A program made the translations under genes and the position numbers. Of a DNA stretch of 64,000 nt, positions 44,125 to 53,133 are shown piece by piece. The first letter of the stretch is position 1; the number at the start of each line of letters is the position of its first letter. Source of the stretch: Kistimonas asteriae (GTDB lineage Bacteria > Pseudomonadota > Gammaproteobacteria > Pseudomonadales > Endozoicomonadaceae); NCBI RefSeq assembly GCF_018263925.1, contig NZ_JAEVHF010000023.1:1-64000 (forward strand), written 5' to 3'. The notes under the pieces were generated by a model, which saw only the letters and a program-made list of their open reading frames with translations, was not told where the DNA came from and did no database searches.

Positions 44125-45237
44125 TTATGCGTCGTGAAGTTTATGAGTTAAAGATTCATCACTGCTTGAGCTACTCTCGTATTGAAATGTAGGGCGCCAC
44201 CACGATTTGTGATGTTCTGTTTGCCCATGAGAAGTTCCAGGTTGAGTTTGGCTTGACAGTAAGTCCGGATTCCTGCTTCCAAATAGGAATGTAGATTTAG
44301 TTCTGATGTGTCTGTCTCCAATAGGGATACCTGTCTGTGCACAGACATCCATATCAATCGCGGTAAATTCTGTTTTTTTATCAGCTGATTTTGGTTGGGT
44401 TATAATTACAGATTCAATGGATTCACCTGTGGTATGTCGTGTAGCTTGAGGCGAGGATACCGTTGTGTATTCCATCTCAAGTGCTTCATATTCATATGCG
44501 GTTGGTGTTTCTTTAGAGAATGTAACACGAGTCTTACCTAACTCTATTCTCTCTTGATGATCTTGCGTTTTAGGACAGCATTCATAGGGAGGGTGGCAGC
44601 ACGTACAGCATTCAGGCCATTGCTCTGGCTGTATTTCATATTTCTCCAGACTTTTGCAAAACTTTGAACAGCATTCACCGCAGAGTGGCTCGCAGCATTT
44701 GTCCAGCAGTGCCGTACAAGAACACTCCATGCATTGGATTGCCAGGTCGCAGCATTGACCGCAGGCGGCGCCACAGCCGGAGGCGCAAGCCGAGAGTGCT
44801 TTCTCGCAAGGGCTGCATAAGCGTTGACAGGGTGCAAAGTGTTGAGCGATTTGTCCTTCCGGGATTTTATCGCAACGTTTTTTTATGAGCCATCCGATTA
44901 ATGCAAGCAGTGCGAAACCTGAAGCAAACCCTAATAGCATTAGTGGGCCTTTCCAGTTGGCTCCTGAGATTCCTGTTGTTTCTGTTGTGCCGGGAGCAGC
45001 AGAGGATGTCTCTTGGGCATCGCACGCCTGGAGCAAGTATGAGAAAACAAACATTGCGCCAAAAGTAATGAAAATGGATCTGTCTGTAATTGTTGCTTCT
45101 GATGATTGATTCGCAACTTGCATATTGGGAGGTATATGGTTTTTTGTAGTCTGTACTCTATTAATTGTTTTGTTAGGCTCACTATTATGGGCTTTTGGCA
45201 CTTGTTGCGTGTTAGTGGGGGAGGCTGGTCTTAACAT
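44125..45237 (-). CDS. Membrane protein with cysteine-rich domain, candidate host-directed effector
   Basis: The 370-residue product has a polar N-terminus without signal peptide, two hydrophobic segments (about residues 54-75 and 98-117) split by a Thr/Gly-rich loop, and then about 100 residues with some 24 cysteines, often paired (CGAACGQCC, KCCEPLCGECC, ECCTCC, ECC). The tail is Tyr/Glu-rich (AYEYEALEMEY) and ends in SSSSDESL. The cysteines look suited to metal binding or lipidation. The ATG follows AGGAG by 8 nt; an apparent earlier start is TTG. AT-rich and unlike its neighbours. Family not recognised; Inc-like topology is inference. Confidence 0.7.
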   Translation of the reverse strand: MLRPASPTNTQQVPKAHNSEPNKTINRVQTTKNHIPPNMQVANQSSEATITDRSIFITFGAMFVFSYLLQACDAQETSSAAPGTTETTGISGANWKGPLMLLGFASGFALLALIGWLIKKRCDKIPEGQIAQHFAPCQRLCSPCEKALSACASGCGAACGQCCDLAIQCMECSCTALLDKCCEPLCGECCSKFCKSLEKYEIQPEQWPECCTCCHPPYECCPKTQDHQERIELGKTRVTFSKETPTAYEYEALEMEYTTVSSPQATRHTTGESIESVIITQPKSADKKTEFTAIDMDVCAQTGIPIGDRHIRTKSTFLFGSRNPDLLSSQTQPGTSHGQTEHHKSWWRPTFQYESSSSSDESLTHKLHDA

Positions 45238-45546
45238 ATTCACTACTCCTGACAATGTTAGTCTTTAAATACATTTGAAAGATAAGGCTTTTAATGGATT
45301 CTCATGGTGATTAGATAGCGTTTCTTCGAAAGCTAGAAGTTCGAGTCTTAATGTCAGGTGAAGTTCTTTTAAAATAATAACATTTTAGTTTTGTTAGTCT
45401 TGATTATCTTACGGTTCAGAATGTACAACTAATGCATCAAAAAATGTCAGGTTTGGCGATATGGGTACGTTTGGTTGGCTCTGAAGGCTAGTAAAATGAG
45501 TATTACCCCTGCCTATTTGGCCAGGGGCGTAGACTTGGAAAAACGA
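45238..45546. other. AT-rich intergenic region
   Basis: No gene is seen. It holds the upstream region of the Cys-rich protein gene and the rpiA terminator at 45506-45527. Confidence 0.5.
45506..45527 (-). terminator. rpiA terminator
   Basis: CCCCTGGCC / GG-CAGGGG stem with one bulge, 20 bases past the rpiA stop, followed on the minus strand by TAATACTCATTTT. Confidence 0.55.
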
Positions 45547-46215
45547 TCAGTTCAGTTTTTTAACGCCATCGGACGTTCCAAGTAACAGCAGATTTGCCGG
45601 GCGCATGGCGAAGAGACCGTTTGTAACAACGCCAGTAATCTGATTGATAGCCTGCTCCATCTCAACGGGGTTAAGAATGTTCATATTCCAGACATCCAGG
45701 ATAATGTTGCCGTTATCGGTAACAACCCCTTCCCGGTAAACCGGGTCGCCACCCAGTTTGACCAGTTCCCGGCCAACATGGCTGCGGGCCATGGGAATAA
45801 CTTCCACCGGCAGGGGGAAAGCTCCCAACACATCAACCAGTTTGCTTTCATCGGCGATGCAGATGAACTCTCTGGCAACCGCCGCCACAATCTTTTCCCG
45901 TGTCAGTGCTGCGCCACCGCCCTTGATCAGGTGCAGATGTTCGTTGGCTTCGTCGGCACCATCAATATAAAAGCGGAGCTCACTGACCGTGTTCAGGTCA
46001 TAGACCGGAATGCCATGGGACTTGAGGCGCTCAGCAGAGGCTTCAGAGCTGGCAACAGCACCATCAAAGCGGTCTTTCACCTCGGCCAGTGCATCAATAA
46101 AACAGTTAGCTGTGGAGCCTGTGCCAATGCCGAGAATCATGTCGCTCTCAAGATGGGGCAGAATATGGTCCAGCGCCGCGCGGGCGACGGCCTGCTTGAG
46201 TTCGTCCTGGGTCAT
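45547..46215 (-). CDS. rpiA: Ribose-5-phosphate isomerase A
   Basis: The 222-residue cytoplasmic enzyme interconverts ribose 5-phosphate and ribulose 5-phosphate. Motifs: LGIGTGSTANCFID (phosphate loop), YIDGADEANE with the catalytic acid, and KGGGAALTREKI. Length is standard. In many gammaproteobacteria rpiA is divergent from ilvA; here two extra genes separate them. Confidence 0.96.
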   Translation of the reverse strand: MTQDELKQAVARAALDHILPHLESDMILGIGTGSTANCFIDALAEVKDRFDGAVASSEASAERLKSHGIPVYDLNTVSELRFYIDGADEANEHLHLIKGGGAALTREKIVAAVAREFICIADESKLVDVLGAFPLPVEVIPMARSHVGRELVKLGGDPVYREGVVTDNGNIILDVWNMNILNPVEMEQAINQITGVVTNGLFAMRPANLLLLGTSDGVKKLN

Positions 46216-46296
46216 GACGGTTCCTGTGGTCGGGAGAATTTGCGCGGATTATAGGGGATACGCTGCGGTCTGTCCCGATCTGTCAATGCCGTACAT

Positions 46297-47229
46297 TCAG
46301 GAGGCTGATTGGCGATAGCTGTCTTTGTAAGCCTGGTTGAGGCGCTCTGTCAGGTGCTCACCTGCTGTCGTAGGCGGGTATAGCGGAGATTCATCAGGAA
46401 ACAGGTCGCGTGCATCAATGACTGTGTCTTGGGCCGGACCGCAGAAATAAACCATGGAATAACGTTCTGGCCAGATATCTGCATCAGGGTCAGCCACGAC
46501 CCGGTGTGGAGTTGCCATTAGACGGTGATTGCTCCAGCGGGCCAGCAGGTCATCCACGTGCACCAGCAGGGTCTCTGGTTTGGGTGGAACAGACAGCCAT
46601 TGACCGGAAGGAGAGCGAACCTGAAAACCGGGTGCATCATCCAGGAGGATTAGCAGTGACAGAGTGTCATAATCCGTGTGTTCGGATAAGCGGATATTGC
46701 CGCTACGTTCCGAAGGTTTCAGTGGCGGATAATGATTCAGCCTGAGCGTGCTGTGACTCCTTTCTGGTAAGTGGCGATTGACAAGAAATCCGGGAGTCAT
46801 GGCGAGTGCCTGCTCGAGCAGGGAGAGAATCGTCAGGCTGGCATCCTCGGCCAGGTTGCGAAAATATGTCATCTCAGATTTGAATCCTGACTCTATAAGC
46901 GCAGCTGGCCAGTTTTGTGTGTCGTGGCCGGTTACGGCAAATGATTCCTTGAAGTCAGCGCCAGCAGTATCGTCGCCGTCAAAATAGCGCTCTGAACCCA
47001 TGCGTTCATAACCGCGCTTAATATCAGGAGAGCCGAATCGAAAGGTATTTTTGTCTCTGTCTGAGAAATCGTTAAAAAAGGTGTGAGCCAGACTAAGTAA
47101 CCTTTTCTGGTTGGCACTGGTGGCAATGGCCAAGCCGGAAAAGTAGGCGATTCCCGCAGAGGTATAAGTCTTTAATAGCTTATGTGCTGCATTGGGGGAA
47201 TTTACGTCTATGAGAGGAATGGTTTGCAT
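46297..47229 (-). CDS. 2-oxoglutarate/Fe(II)-dependent oxygenase (isopenicillin N synthase family)
   Basis: The 310-residue product starts TIPLIDVNSPNAAHKLL, as in IPNS-type oxygenases. Iron ligands are H and D in SEHTDYDTLSLL and H in ATPHRVV. The 2-oxoglutarate-binding R-x-S lies in PERYSMVYFC, and the block WLSVPPKPETLLVHVDDLL is also present. Such enzymes hydroxylate or otherwise oxidise small molecules; substrate unknown. It is upstream of rpiA in the same direction. Confidence 0.86.
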   Translation of the reverse strand: MQTIPLIDVNSPNAAHKLLKTYTSAGIAYFSGLAIATSANQKRLLSLAHTFFNDFSDRDKNTFRFGSPDIKRGYERMGSERYFDGDDTAGADFKESFAVTGHDTQNWPAALIESGFKSEMTYFRNLAEDASLTILSLLEQALAMTPGFLVNRHLPERSHSTLRLNHYPPLKPSERSGNIRLSEHTDYDTLSLLILLDDAPGFQVRSPSGQWLSVPPKPETLLVHVDDLLARWSNHRLMATPHRVVADPDADIWPERYSMVYFCGPAQDTVIDARDLFPDESPLYPPTTAGEHLTERLNQAYKDSYRQSAS

Positions 47230-47410
47230 GCAAATTCAAGACAATAATTGATCAGACGAGCTTATTCTAGACGTTTTCAGTTAGCTTGTAGTCCCTGTGC
47301 TCCTGCGCAAATGTAATCTTTTGTTTTTCTGCCTACAGCTCGCTTTTCCCTGACAGGTTATCTGAAAAAATATTAGATAAGATGTATATGTCTTATTGAT
47401 TGGGCACTTT

Positions 47411-47944
47411 TCAACCCTGATCAGGGGGAGATTTTGCATAGTCCACTACTTTTCCGTAGTCGGCTGCGATTTTGTTAAGATCTAGCATGTTCAAATCGTC
47501 TGGCGTCATAACCCCCATGGTTCTCAGTTTTTTTAGAACTTCACTTGATGATAACCCTTCCAACTCTTCGATTGATCGATTTTTGGTTTCGAGTGCTGTA
47601 GTTATCATTTCAAATAGTGGTAATTCGTGACTTGTGGGGTGATAGGGCGTATGTGGTTTATTTGTGCTACGTGATGATGGATGCTGTGTTGAAGAAGGAG
47701 TCTTCATCAAAGAGGAGGCTTGTGTTGATGTAGTCTCTCTTTCTTTAATTTTTTTGCCAATTCTATCGGATAGGGGATAGCTATCGTTTTTCTTGATGAA
47801 TTGCTGAGCTTCTGTAATGGAAAGTTGTTTCCCGAAAATACAGTGGAATAGAGCCCTAGCTCTAGATTCCCCATTTCTCATTGTGTAGCTGATAGCATCA
47901 CTAAGAAAAAGCCTGACTCCACCTTTGTTGTTGATAATTGGCAT
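47411..47944 (-). CDS. AT-rich orphan of unknown function
   Basis: The 177-residue soluble protein has a helical N-terminal part (RARALFHCIFGKQLSITEAQ), a Ser/Thr/Pro/His-rich linker (SSTQHPSSRSTNKPHTPYHP) and a helical C-terminal part (SSEVLKKLRTMGVMTPDDLN). It has no signal peptide. The sequence is AT-rich compared with rpiA and ilvA. The split by a flexible linker is seen in secreted effectors, but nothing specific is recognised. Confidence 0.6.
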   Translation of the reverse strand: MPIINNKGGVRLFLSDAISYTMRNGESRARALFHCIFGKQLSITEAQQFIKKNDSYPLSDRIGKKIKERETTSTQASSLMKTPSSTQHPSSRSTNKPHTPYHPTSHELPLFEMITTALETKNRSIEELEGLSSSEVLKKLRTMGVMTPDDLNMLDLNKIAADYGKVVDYAKSPPDQG

Positions 47945-48230
47945 TGGAGTGTTCCTTTGTTTTAAAGGTTTTAATTAAAGTTAAGCCTGATTTTTAATAC
48001 TTTTATCTATTTGTTTTTATGTTTTTGTAATAACTGAATGCTGGTTATTACCTTTTTTAGAGGATGTGATGGCACCCTTGGAGAGAGTGAATCAGCGTAT
48101 CAAACTCCTATTTGGGCTACTTGTTTTTTTAGAGAACGTTTGGGTAGCTTGTGACGAGAGGTTTCCCCTGTATCCTGGCCATTAAATTCCTTACAATGCA
48201 GGCACAATCAGAAGTACAAGAAGCGAAGCC

Positions 48231-49745
48231 ATGCCGGATCAGTACATAAAAAAAATCCTCGAAGCCAGGGTCTACGATGTGGCGGTGGAAACCCCGATTG
48301 ACCCTGCCCCGTTCCTGTCAGAGCGGCTTAATAACACGGTGCTGATCAAGCGCGAAGACCTGCAGCCGGTCTTTTCCTTCAAGATTCGTGGTGCCTATAA
48401 CAAGGTTTCCCAGCTAACCGAGGATGAGAAAGCCCGTGGCGTCATTGCCGCTTCAGCGGGCAACCATGCCCAGGGACTGGCGCTGGCCGCGAAACAACTG
48501 GGGATCAAGGCTGTGATTGTCATGCCCCAGACGACGCCGGATATCAAGGTACGGGCGGTTCGGGCCCGTGGCGCTGAAGTGATTCTCCACGGCGATGCGT
48601 TTGATCAGGCGTTGACGCACTCCATGGCGTTGGTGCGTGAACACGGATACACCTATATCCACCCGTACGATGATGTTGACACAATCGCCGGGCAGGGGAC
48701 TGTCGGGATGGAGATTCTGCGTCAGCATCCGGAGCCGCTGGATGCGATCTTTGTTCCGGTAGGCGGCGGGGGTTTGATTGCCGGTGTGGCAGCTTACGTC
48801 AAGTATGTCCGGCCGGATGTCCGTATCATCGGGGTTGAGTATGAGGAGTCTGCCTGCCTCAAGGCAGCACTGGAGGCTGGTGAACGTGTGGTGTTGTCAC
48901 AAGTTGGTATCTTTGCCGATGGGGTGGCGGTTTCACAGATTGGCGAGGAAACATTCCGCATTTGCCAGACTTGTGTGGATGACGTGATCACCGTCAGTGC
49001 CGATGAGGTTTGTGCTGCGATCAAGGATATCTTTGATGATACGCGATCCGTCGCAGAACCGGCGGGTGCCGTCAGTTTGGCGGGCCTGAAGAAGTACGTG
49101 GAACAGACAAGCGTCCGTGGTCAGACACTACTGGCGATCGACAGTGGTGCCAATATCAACTTTGATCGGCTGCGCTACGTATCTGAGCGTGCGGAGCTGG
49201 GAGAAAAGCGTGAGGCGATTCTGGCGGTTACCATCCCTGAGCGTCCCGGCAGTTTCAAGACGTTCTGTGATGCAATCGGGCGTCGCAATATCACGGAATT
49301 CAATTACCGTTACCATAACGACAGTGATGCTGTGATTTTCGTTGGTGTTCAGGTGAATCCTGAGATGGAAACCCGGCAGGCGCTGGTCGAGAGTTTGATA
49401 GAAGCTGGTTATCCCGTTCAGGATCTGACCGATAACGAAATGGCCAAACTGCATACCCGGCATATGGTCGGCGGCCACTGTCCTTCAGTGACCAACGAAG
49501 TGGTTTATCGATTTGAATTTCCTGAGCGCCCGGGTGCGCTTCTGCGTTTTCTGGAGCGGCTGGGGACTCGCTGGAATATTTCTCTCTTTCATTACCGTAA
49601 CCATGGTGCGGCTTATGGGCGGGTTGTGGTTGGCATGCAGGTGCCGGAGAGTGAGCGTGCACTGGTGCCGGAATGCCTTGAGGAAATTGGTTACCATTTC
49701 TGGGAAGAAACGGACAACCCCGCTTATCAGCAGTTCCTCGGTTAG
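48231..49745 (+). CDS. ilvA: Threonine ammonia-lyase, biosynthetic (IlvA)
   Basis: The 504-residue enzyme turns threonine into 2-oxobutyrate, the first step of isoleucine synthesis. The PLP lysine lies in FSFKIRGAYNK, the phosphate loop in VPVGGGGLIAG, and SAGNHAQGLA is present. Two C-terminal ACT-like regulatory domains (ERPGSFKTFCDAIG, ERPGALLRFLERLG) should give isoleucine feedback inhibition. Length is that of the biosynthetic form. Confidence 0.96.
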   Translation: MPDQYIKKILEARVYDVAVETPIDPAPFLSERLNNTVLIKREDLQPVFSFKIRGAYNKVSQLTEDEKARGVIAASAGNHAQGLALAAKQLGIKAVIVMPQTTPDIKVRAVRARGAEVILHGDAFDQALTHSMALVREHGYTYIHPYDDVDTIAGQGTVGMEILRQHPEPLDAIFVPVGGGGLIAGVAAYVKYVRPDVRIIGVEYEESACLKAALEAGERVVLSQVGIFADGVAVSQIGEETFRICQTCVDDVITVSADEVCAAIKDIFDDTRSVAEPAGAVSLAGLKKYVEQTSVRGQTLLAIDSGANINFDRLRYVSERAELGEKREAILAVTIPERPGSFKTFCDAIGRRNITEFNYRYHNDSDAVIFVGVQVNPEMETRQALVESLIEAGYPVQDLTDNEMAKLHTRHMVGGHCPSVTNEVVYRFEFPERPGALLRFLERLGTRWNISLFHYRNHGAAYGRVVVGMQVPESERALVPECLEEIGYHFWEETDNPAYQQFLG

Positions 49746-49761
49746 TCAGTCAGTGGAGTCA

Positions 49762-49785
49762 CATGGCGGACTTTAGTCCGCCATG
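49762..49785 (+). terminator. ilvA terminator
   Basis: A perfect 10-bp stem (CATGGCGGAC / GTCCGCCATG) with a TTTA loop, 16 bases after the stop, followed by CTTATT. Confidence 0.75.
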
Positions 49786-50022
49786 CTTATTAAGAAAAAA
49801 TATCCTCTTGTTGTCATTGGGTAATACTGTTGGTCCATATTGGTTTCAATGGTTGAGGCACTATGGCTTTCCCTATAAAAAGTGTACTGTCGTATTAAAA
49901 TAAACAGCGTGTTCAGCATAAGATAGAAAGAGGCGCCCTTTACGGAAGGGCTGCTGTTATGCGTGACAAAGGATAACGAACTATCTTGCGGCCAGTATGT
50001 TGTATGGCTGAAATCGGCGTGA

Positions 50023-51777
50023 ATGGATTCCCCGAGCATGGCAAAAAAAGAGACAACATCGACGGTCGACAGTAACCCGCATGGTTGGTTCTGGCAGGTC
50101 GTCGTACCTTACTGGCGTGTTTATCGTGATGTGATGGCGGCCAGTTTCCTGGTCAATCTGCTGGCGCTGGTTTCCCCCTTATTTGTCATGAATGTCTACG
50201 ACAGGATCGTGCCCAACCAGGCGTTTGAAACCCTGTGGATGCTGGCGACCGGTGTACTCATTGCGTTTCTGTTTGAGAGTGTGATTCGTTTCATTCGTAT
50301 CCGGTATATTGATTTGGCGGGGCGGCAGATTGATCTCACATTATCGTCCCGCTTGATTGATCGATTGTTGGGGTTGAAGTTGAGTGCCCGCCCTAACAGT
50401 GCGGGTTATTTGATGAATCGGCTGGCAGAATTTGACGGCATTCGTACGTTTATTACCTCCGCCACCGTGATGGCCTTTATTGATTTACCCTTTGTCGCCC
50501 TGTTTCTCGGGTTGGTTTTGTGGCTGGGCGGCTGGCTGGTAACGATACCGTTACTTTGTATTAGTGTCTCTTTGGGGATTGCCTGGGTATTGAACCGGCC
50601 TATGCAGCGCGTGATCGCGCAGCAGCAGGATGTGTCCGCACAGCGTCAGAATTTCCTGATGGAGTGTTTACTGGGATTGGTGTCGGTGAAATCCTGCAAT
50701 GTCGAACGTCAGCATCAACAGCACTGGAGTGGGTTGAACCAGAAGGTGGCTGATGCGTCTCTGAGAATAAGACAGTTACAAACGATTTCCACACAAACGG
50801 CAACGTTCCTGTTGCAGTTGAATACCCTTGTCATGGTTATTGCCGGTGTTTACCTGATCAGTGCCGGGAATCTGTCCATGGGTGGCTTAATTGCGATGAT
50901 GATGATTTCCGGCCGTTGTGCGGCACCCGTTTCTCAAGTCATCGGCTTATTGAATCAGTATGAAAAAGCCATTCAGGCACTGACGCATACGGGGGAAGTG
51001 ATGAAGCTTCCCCAGGAATACCCGGCAGATCGTAAGCTGTTACGACCAGCATCATTTAGAGGTGTCTGGCATATTAATAATCTGTCGTTTGCTTATCCTG
51101 GCACTCCCGATTTGTTGCGCGATATTACGCTGAAAATCCCTGCGGGAGCTCGGGTGGCCATTCTTGGCAGGATGGGGTCAGGAAAAAGTACTTTGCTGCA
51201 GTTGTTGATGGGGCTGTGGGAACCCTCGAAAGGCCATGTAGTGGTCGACGGCATCGATATTCGACAGCTGGATCCGGCCTGGTTTCGTCAGCAGGTAGGA
51301 TATGTCGGGCAACAGGCTGATCTGTTTAATGGCACGTTACGTGACAATATTACCATGCACCGGCCTGGCATTAGGGATAGTGACATTCTGGAAGCCCTGG
51401 AAAAAGTTGGCTTGATTACGATGGTGCAATCTGGCAGGGGCGGGTTGGATTTTCAGGTGGGTGAAGGTGGACGTCATCTGTCAGGCGGTCAGGCGCATGC
51501 CGTGGGGCTGGCCAGGGCGCTGGTGACGCGACCCAGGGCCTTGATACTTGATGAGCCGACCGGGGCAATGGATACGCAGGCTGAAGCACGTTTTCGCAAA
51601 GTGTTGATGCAGTTGGATGGAATAACCCTGTTCCTGGTTACCCATAAGGTCACTTTGCTGGATGTCATGGAGCGCATCATTGTGCTGGAGGAAGGTAAGC
51701 TCCGGGTGAACGACGATGCGCAGGCGATTCTATCGGGTCAGGTGAAAGCGACAGCTGAAGCAGTGGAGAGCCTCTGA
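50023..51777 (+). CDS. Type I secretion ABC transporter (LapB-like, no peptidase-like domain)
   Basis: The 584-residue fused permease-ATPase has about six helices (residues 30-310), Walker A GRMGSGKST, signature LSGGQAHAVGLARAL and Walker B ALILDEPTGAMD. RTX-adhesin exporters usually have an extra N-terminal C39-like domain of about 130 residues; here the membrane part starts almost at once. The signature has AH where QRQ/RQA is usual. It is followed after one base by an HlyD-type adaptor gene. No secreted substrate or TolC-type gene is visible nearby. Start: 50023 or 50038, neither with a strong ribosome site. Confidence 0.85.
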   Translation: MDSPSMAKKETTSTVDSNPHGWFWQVVVPYWRVYRDVMAASFLVNLLALVSPLFVMNVYDRIVPNQAFETLWMLATGVLIAFLFESVIRFIRIRYIDLAGRQIDLTLSSRLIDRLLGLKLSARPNSAGYLMNRLAEFDGIRTFITSATVMAFIDLPFVALFLGLVLWLGGWLVTIPLLCISVSLGIAWVLNRPMQRVIAQQQDVSAQRQNFLMECLLGLVSVKSCNVERQHQQHWSGLNQKVADASLRIRQLQTISTQTATFLLQLNTLVMVIAGVYLISAGNLSMGGLIAMMMISGRCAAPVSQVIGLLNQYEKAIQALTHTGEVMKLPQEYPADRKLLRPASFRGVWHINNLSFAYPGTPDLLRDITLKIPAGARVAILGRMGSGKSTLLQLLMGLWEPSKGHVVVDGIDIRQLDPAWFRQQVGYVGQQADLFNGTLRDNITMHRPGIRDSDILEALEKVGLITMVQSGRGGLDFQVGEGGRHLSGGQAHAVGLARALVTRPRALILDEPTGAMDTQAEARFRKVLMQLDGITLFLVTHKVTLLDVMERIIVLEEGKLRVNDDAQAILSGQVKATAEAVESL

Positions 51778-51778
51778 T

Positions 51779-53122
51779 ATGCAGCAATTGCCTTCAGGTC
51801 AGTCTTCTGACAATCAGGACCCGTTGTCGCATTGGCAGGAAGTCAGTCAGGCCGACGTGCAGCTGATAACGCGTGGGAGTCGGCCACTGTTAATGAGTAT
51901 TGGGCTGTTCATCATCTGTTTTATTGTCTGGGCGGCCTGGTGTGAAGTGGATGAGGTGACCCGTGGAGAGGGTAAGGTCATTCCGTCCAGTCAGGTGCAG
52001 GACGTTCAGAATATGGAAGGCGGTATTATTGAGAAAATACTGGTGAAGGAGGGCGATCTGGTTGAACAGGGGCAGGTACTCATGCTTATGGATGACACCC
52101 GTTTTTCGGCCAGCCACCAGGGACAGTTGGCCAATCAGTATGCTCTTATGGCGCGCAAGGTTAGGTTGCAGGCAGAAGTGGAAGGCAGCCGCCCTGTAAT
52201 GCCGGTACCGCTAAAGGTGCAGGTGCCTGAATTGGCGGAAAGCGAACTGGAACTGTACCAGTTTAGACGTCAGGAACTTGCAAGTACTCTGGGTATTTAT
52301 CAGCAACAATTGATCCAGCAGGAAAAGCAGCAGTCGGAAACCCGTGCCGAGATCGCCATGTTACAGCAGCGGCATGCGTCATTGGATGAAGAGCTGAAGT
52401 TATCCCAGGACTTGGCAAAAGAGGGGGCGGTCTCCCGTGTGGAGGTTTTGCGACTGAAGCGGCAAGTCAGTGATACGCGTGGTGAGCAACGCATTGCGGA
52501 AGAAAACTTTTCCCGTATCCTGGCGGCACAGGCCGAAACGCAACAGCGTATTCGTGAAGCAGAACTCGCTTTTACTAACAAGGCGCGTATGGAGCTTAAC
52601 GAAACCCTCGCGCTGCTGCATGAACTATTTGCCAAGGAAGCCGCGGCCAGTGACCAGGTTGAACGTACCCAGGTTCGTGCGCCGATGAAGGGTGTGGTCA
52701 AACAGATACTGGTCAATACAGAAGGTGGTGTCGTTCAACCCGGCATGACAATGATGGAGCTGATTCCGGTTGATGACACCCTTGAAGTTGAGGTCAAAAT
52801 CAGGCCGCGGGATATTGCTTTCCTCCATCCAGGCCAAAAAGCAACCATCCGTTTTACCGCTTACGATTTTACGGTTCATGGTGGTATTGATGGCGTTCTG
52901 ACACATCTCAGTGCGGATACCATTATTGATGAAAACACTGAGCACTATTACTTGGCGCGCATAAAAACTGATCAGAACGCTCTGGGAAATGCAGACAATA
53001 GCAAGCCTTTAATTGCAGGAATGGTTGCGACGGTGGATATTCTGACCGGTAAGAAAACCTTGATAACCTACCTGCTCAAGCCGGTATTACGTGCTAAACA
53101 ACTGGCATTCACTGAGCGCTAA
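51779..53122 (+). CDS. HlyD-family type I secretion adaptor (LapC-like)
   Basis: The 447-residue protein has one N-terminal inner-membrane helix (LLMSIGLFIICFIVWAAWCEVDE), a lipoyl half-motif (GKVIPSSQVQDVQNMEGGII), a long periplasmic coiled coil (about residues 160-290) and the returning barrel with RAPMKGVVKQILVNTEGGVV. It links the ABC exporter to an outer-membrane channel. Gene spacing to the ABC gene is one base. Confidence 0.9.
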   Translation: MQQLPSGQSSDNQDPLSHWQEVSQADVQLITRGSRPLLMSIGLFIICFIVWAAWCEVDEVTRGEGKVIPSSQVQDVQNMEGGIIEKILVKEGDLVEQGQVLMLMDDTRFSASHQGQLANQYALMARKVRLQAEVEGSRPVMPVPLKVQVPELAESELELYQFRRQELASTLGIYQQQLIQQEKQQSETRAEIAMLQQRHASLDEELKLSQDLAKEGAVSRVEVLRLKRQVSDTRGEQRIAEENFSRILAAQAETQQRIREAELAFTNKARMELNETLALLHELFAKEAAASDQVERTQVRAPMKGVVKQILVNTEGGVVQPGMTMMELIPVDDTLEVEVKIRPRDIAFLHPGQKATIRFTAYDFTVHGGIDGVLTHLSADTIIDENTEHYYLARIKTDQNALGNADNSKPLIAGMVATVDILTGKKTLITYLLKPVLRAKQLAFTER

Positions 53123-53133
53123 CCTGTAGCGCT
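53115..53133 (+). terminator. Hairpin at the end of the type I secretion operon
   Basis: AGCGCTA / TAGCGCT stem over the adaptor stop codon. A T-run follows about 17 bases later, inside the end of the convergent MFS gene. Confidence 0.45.
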
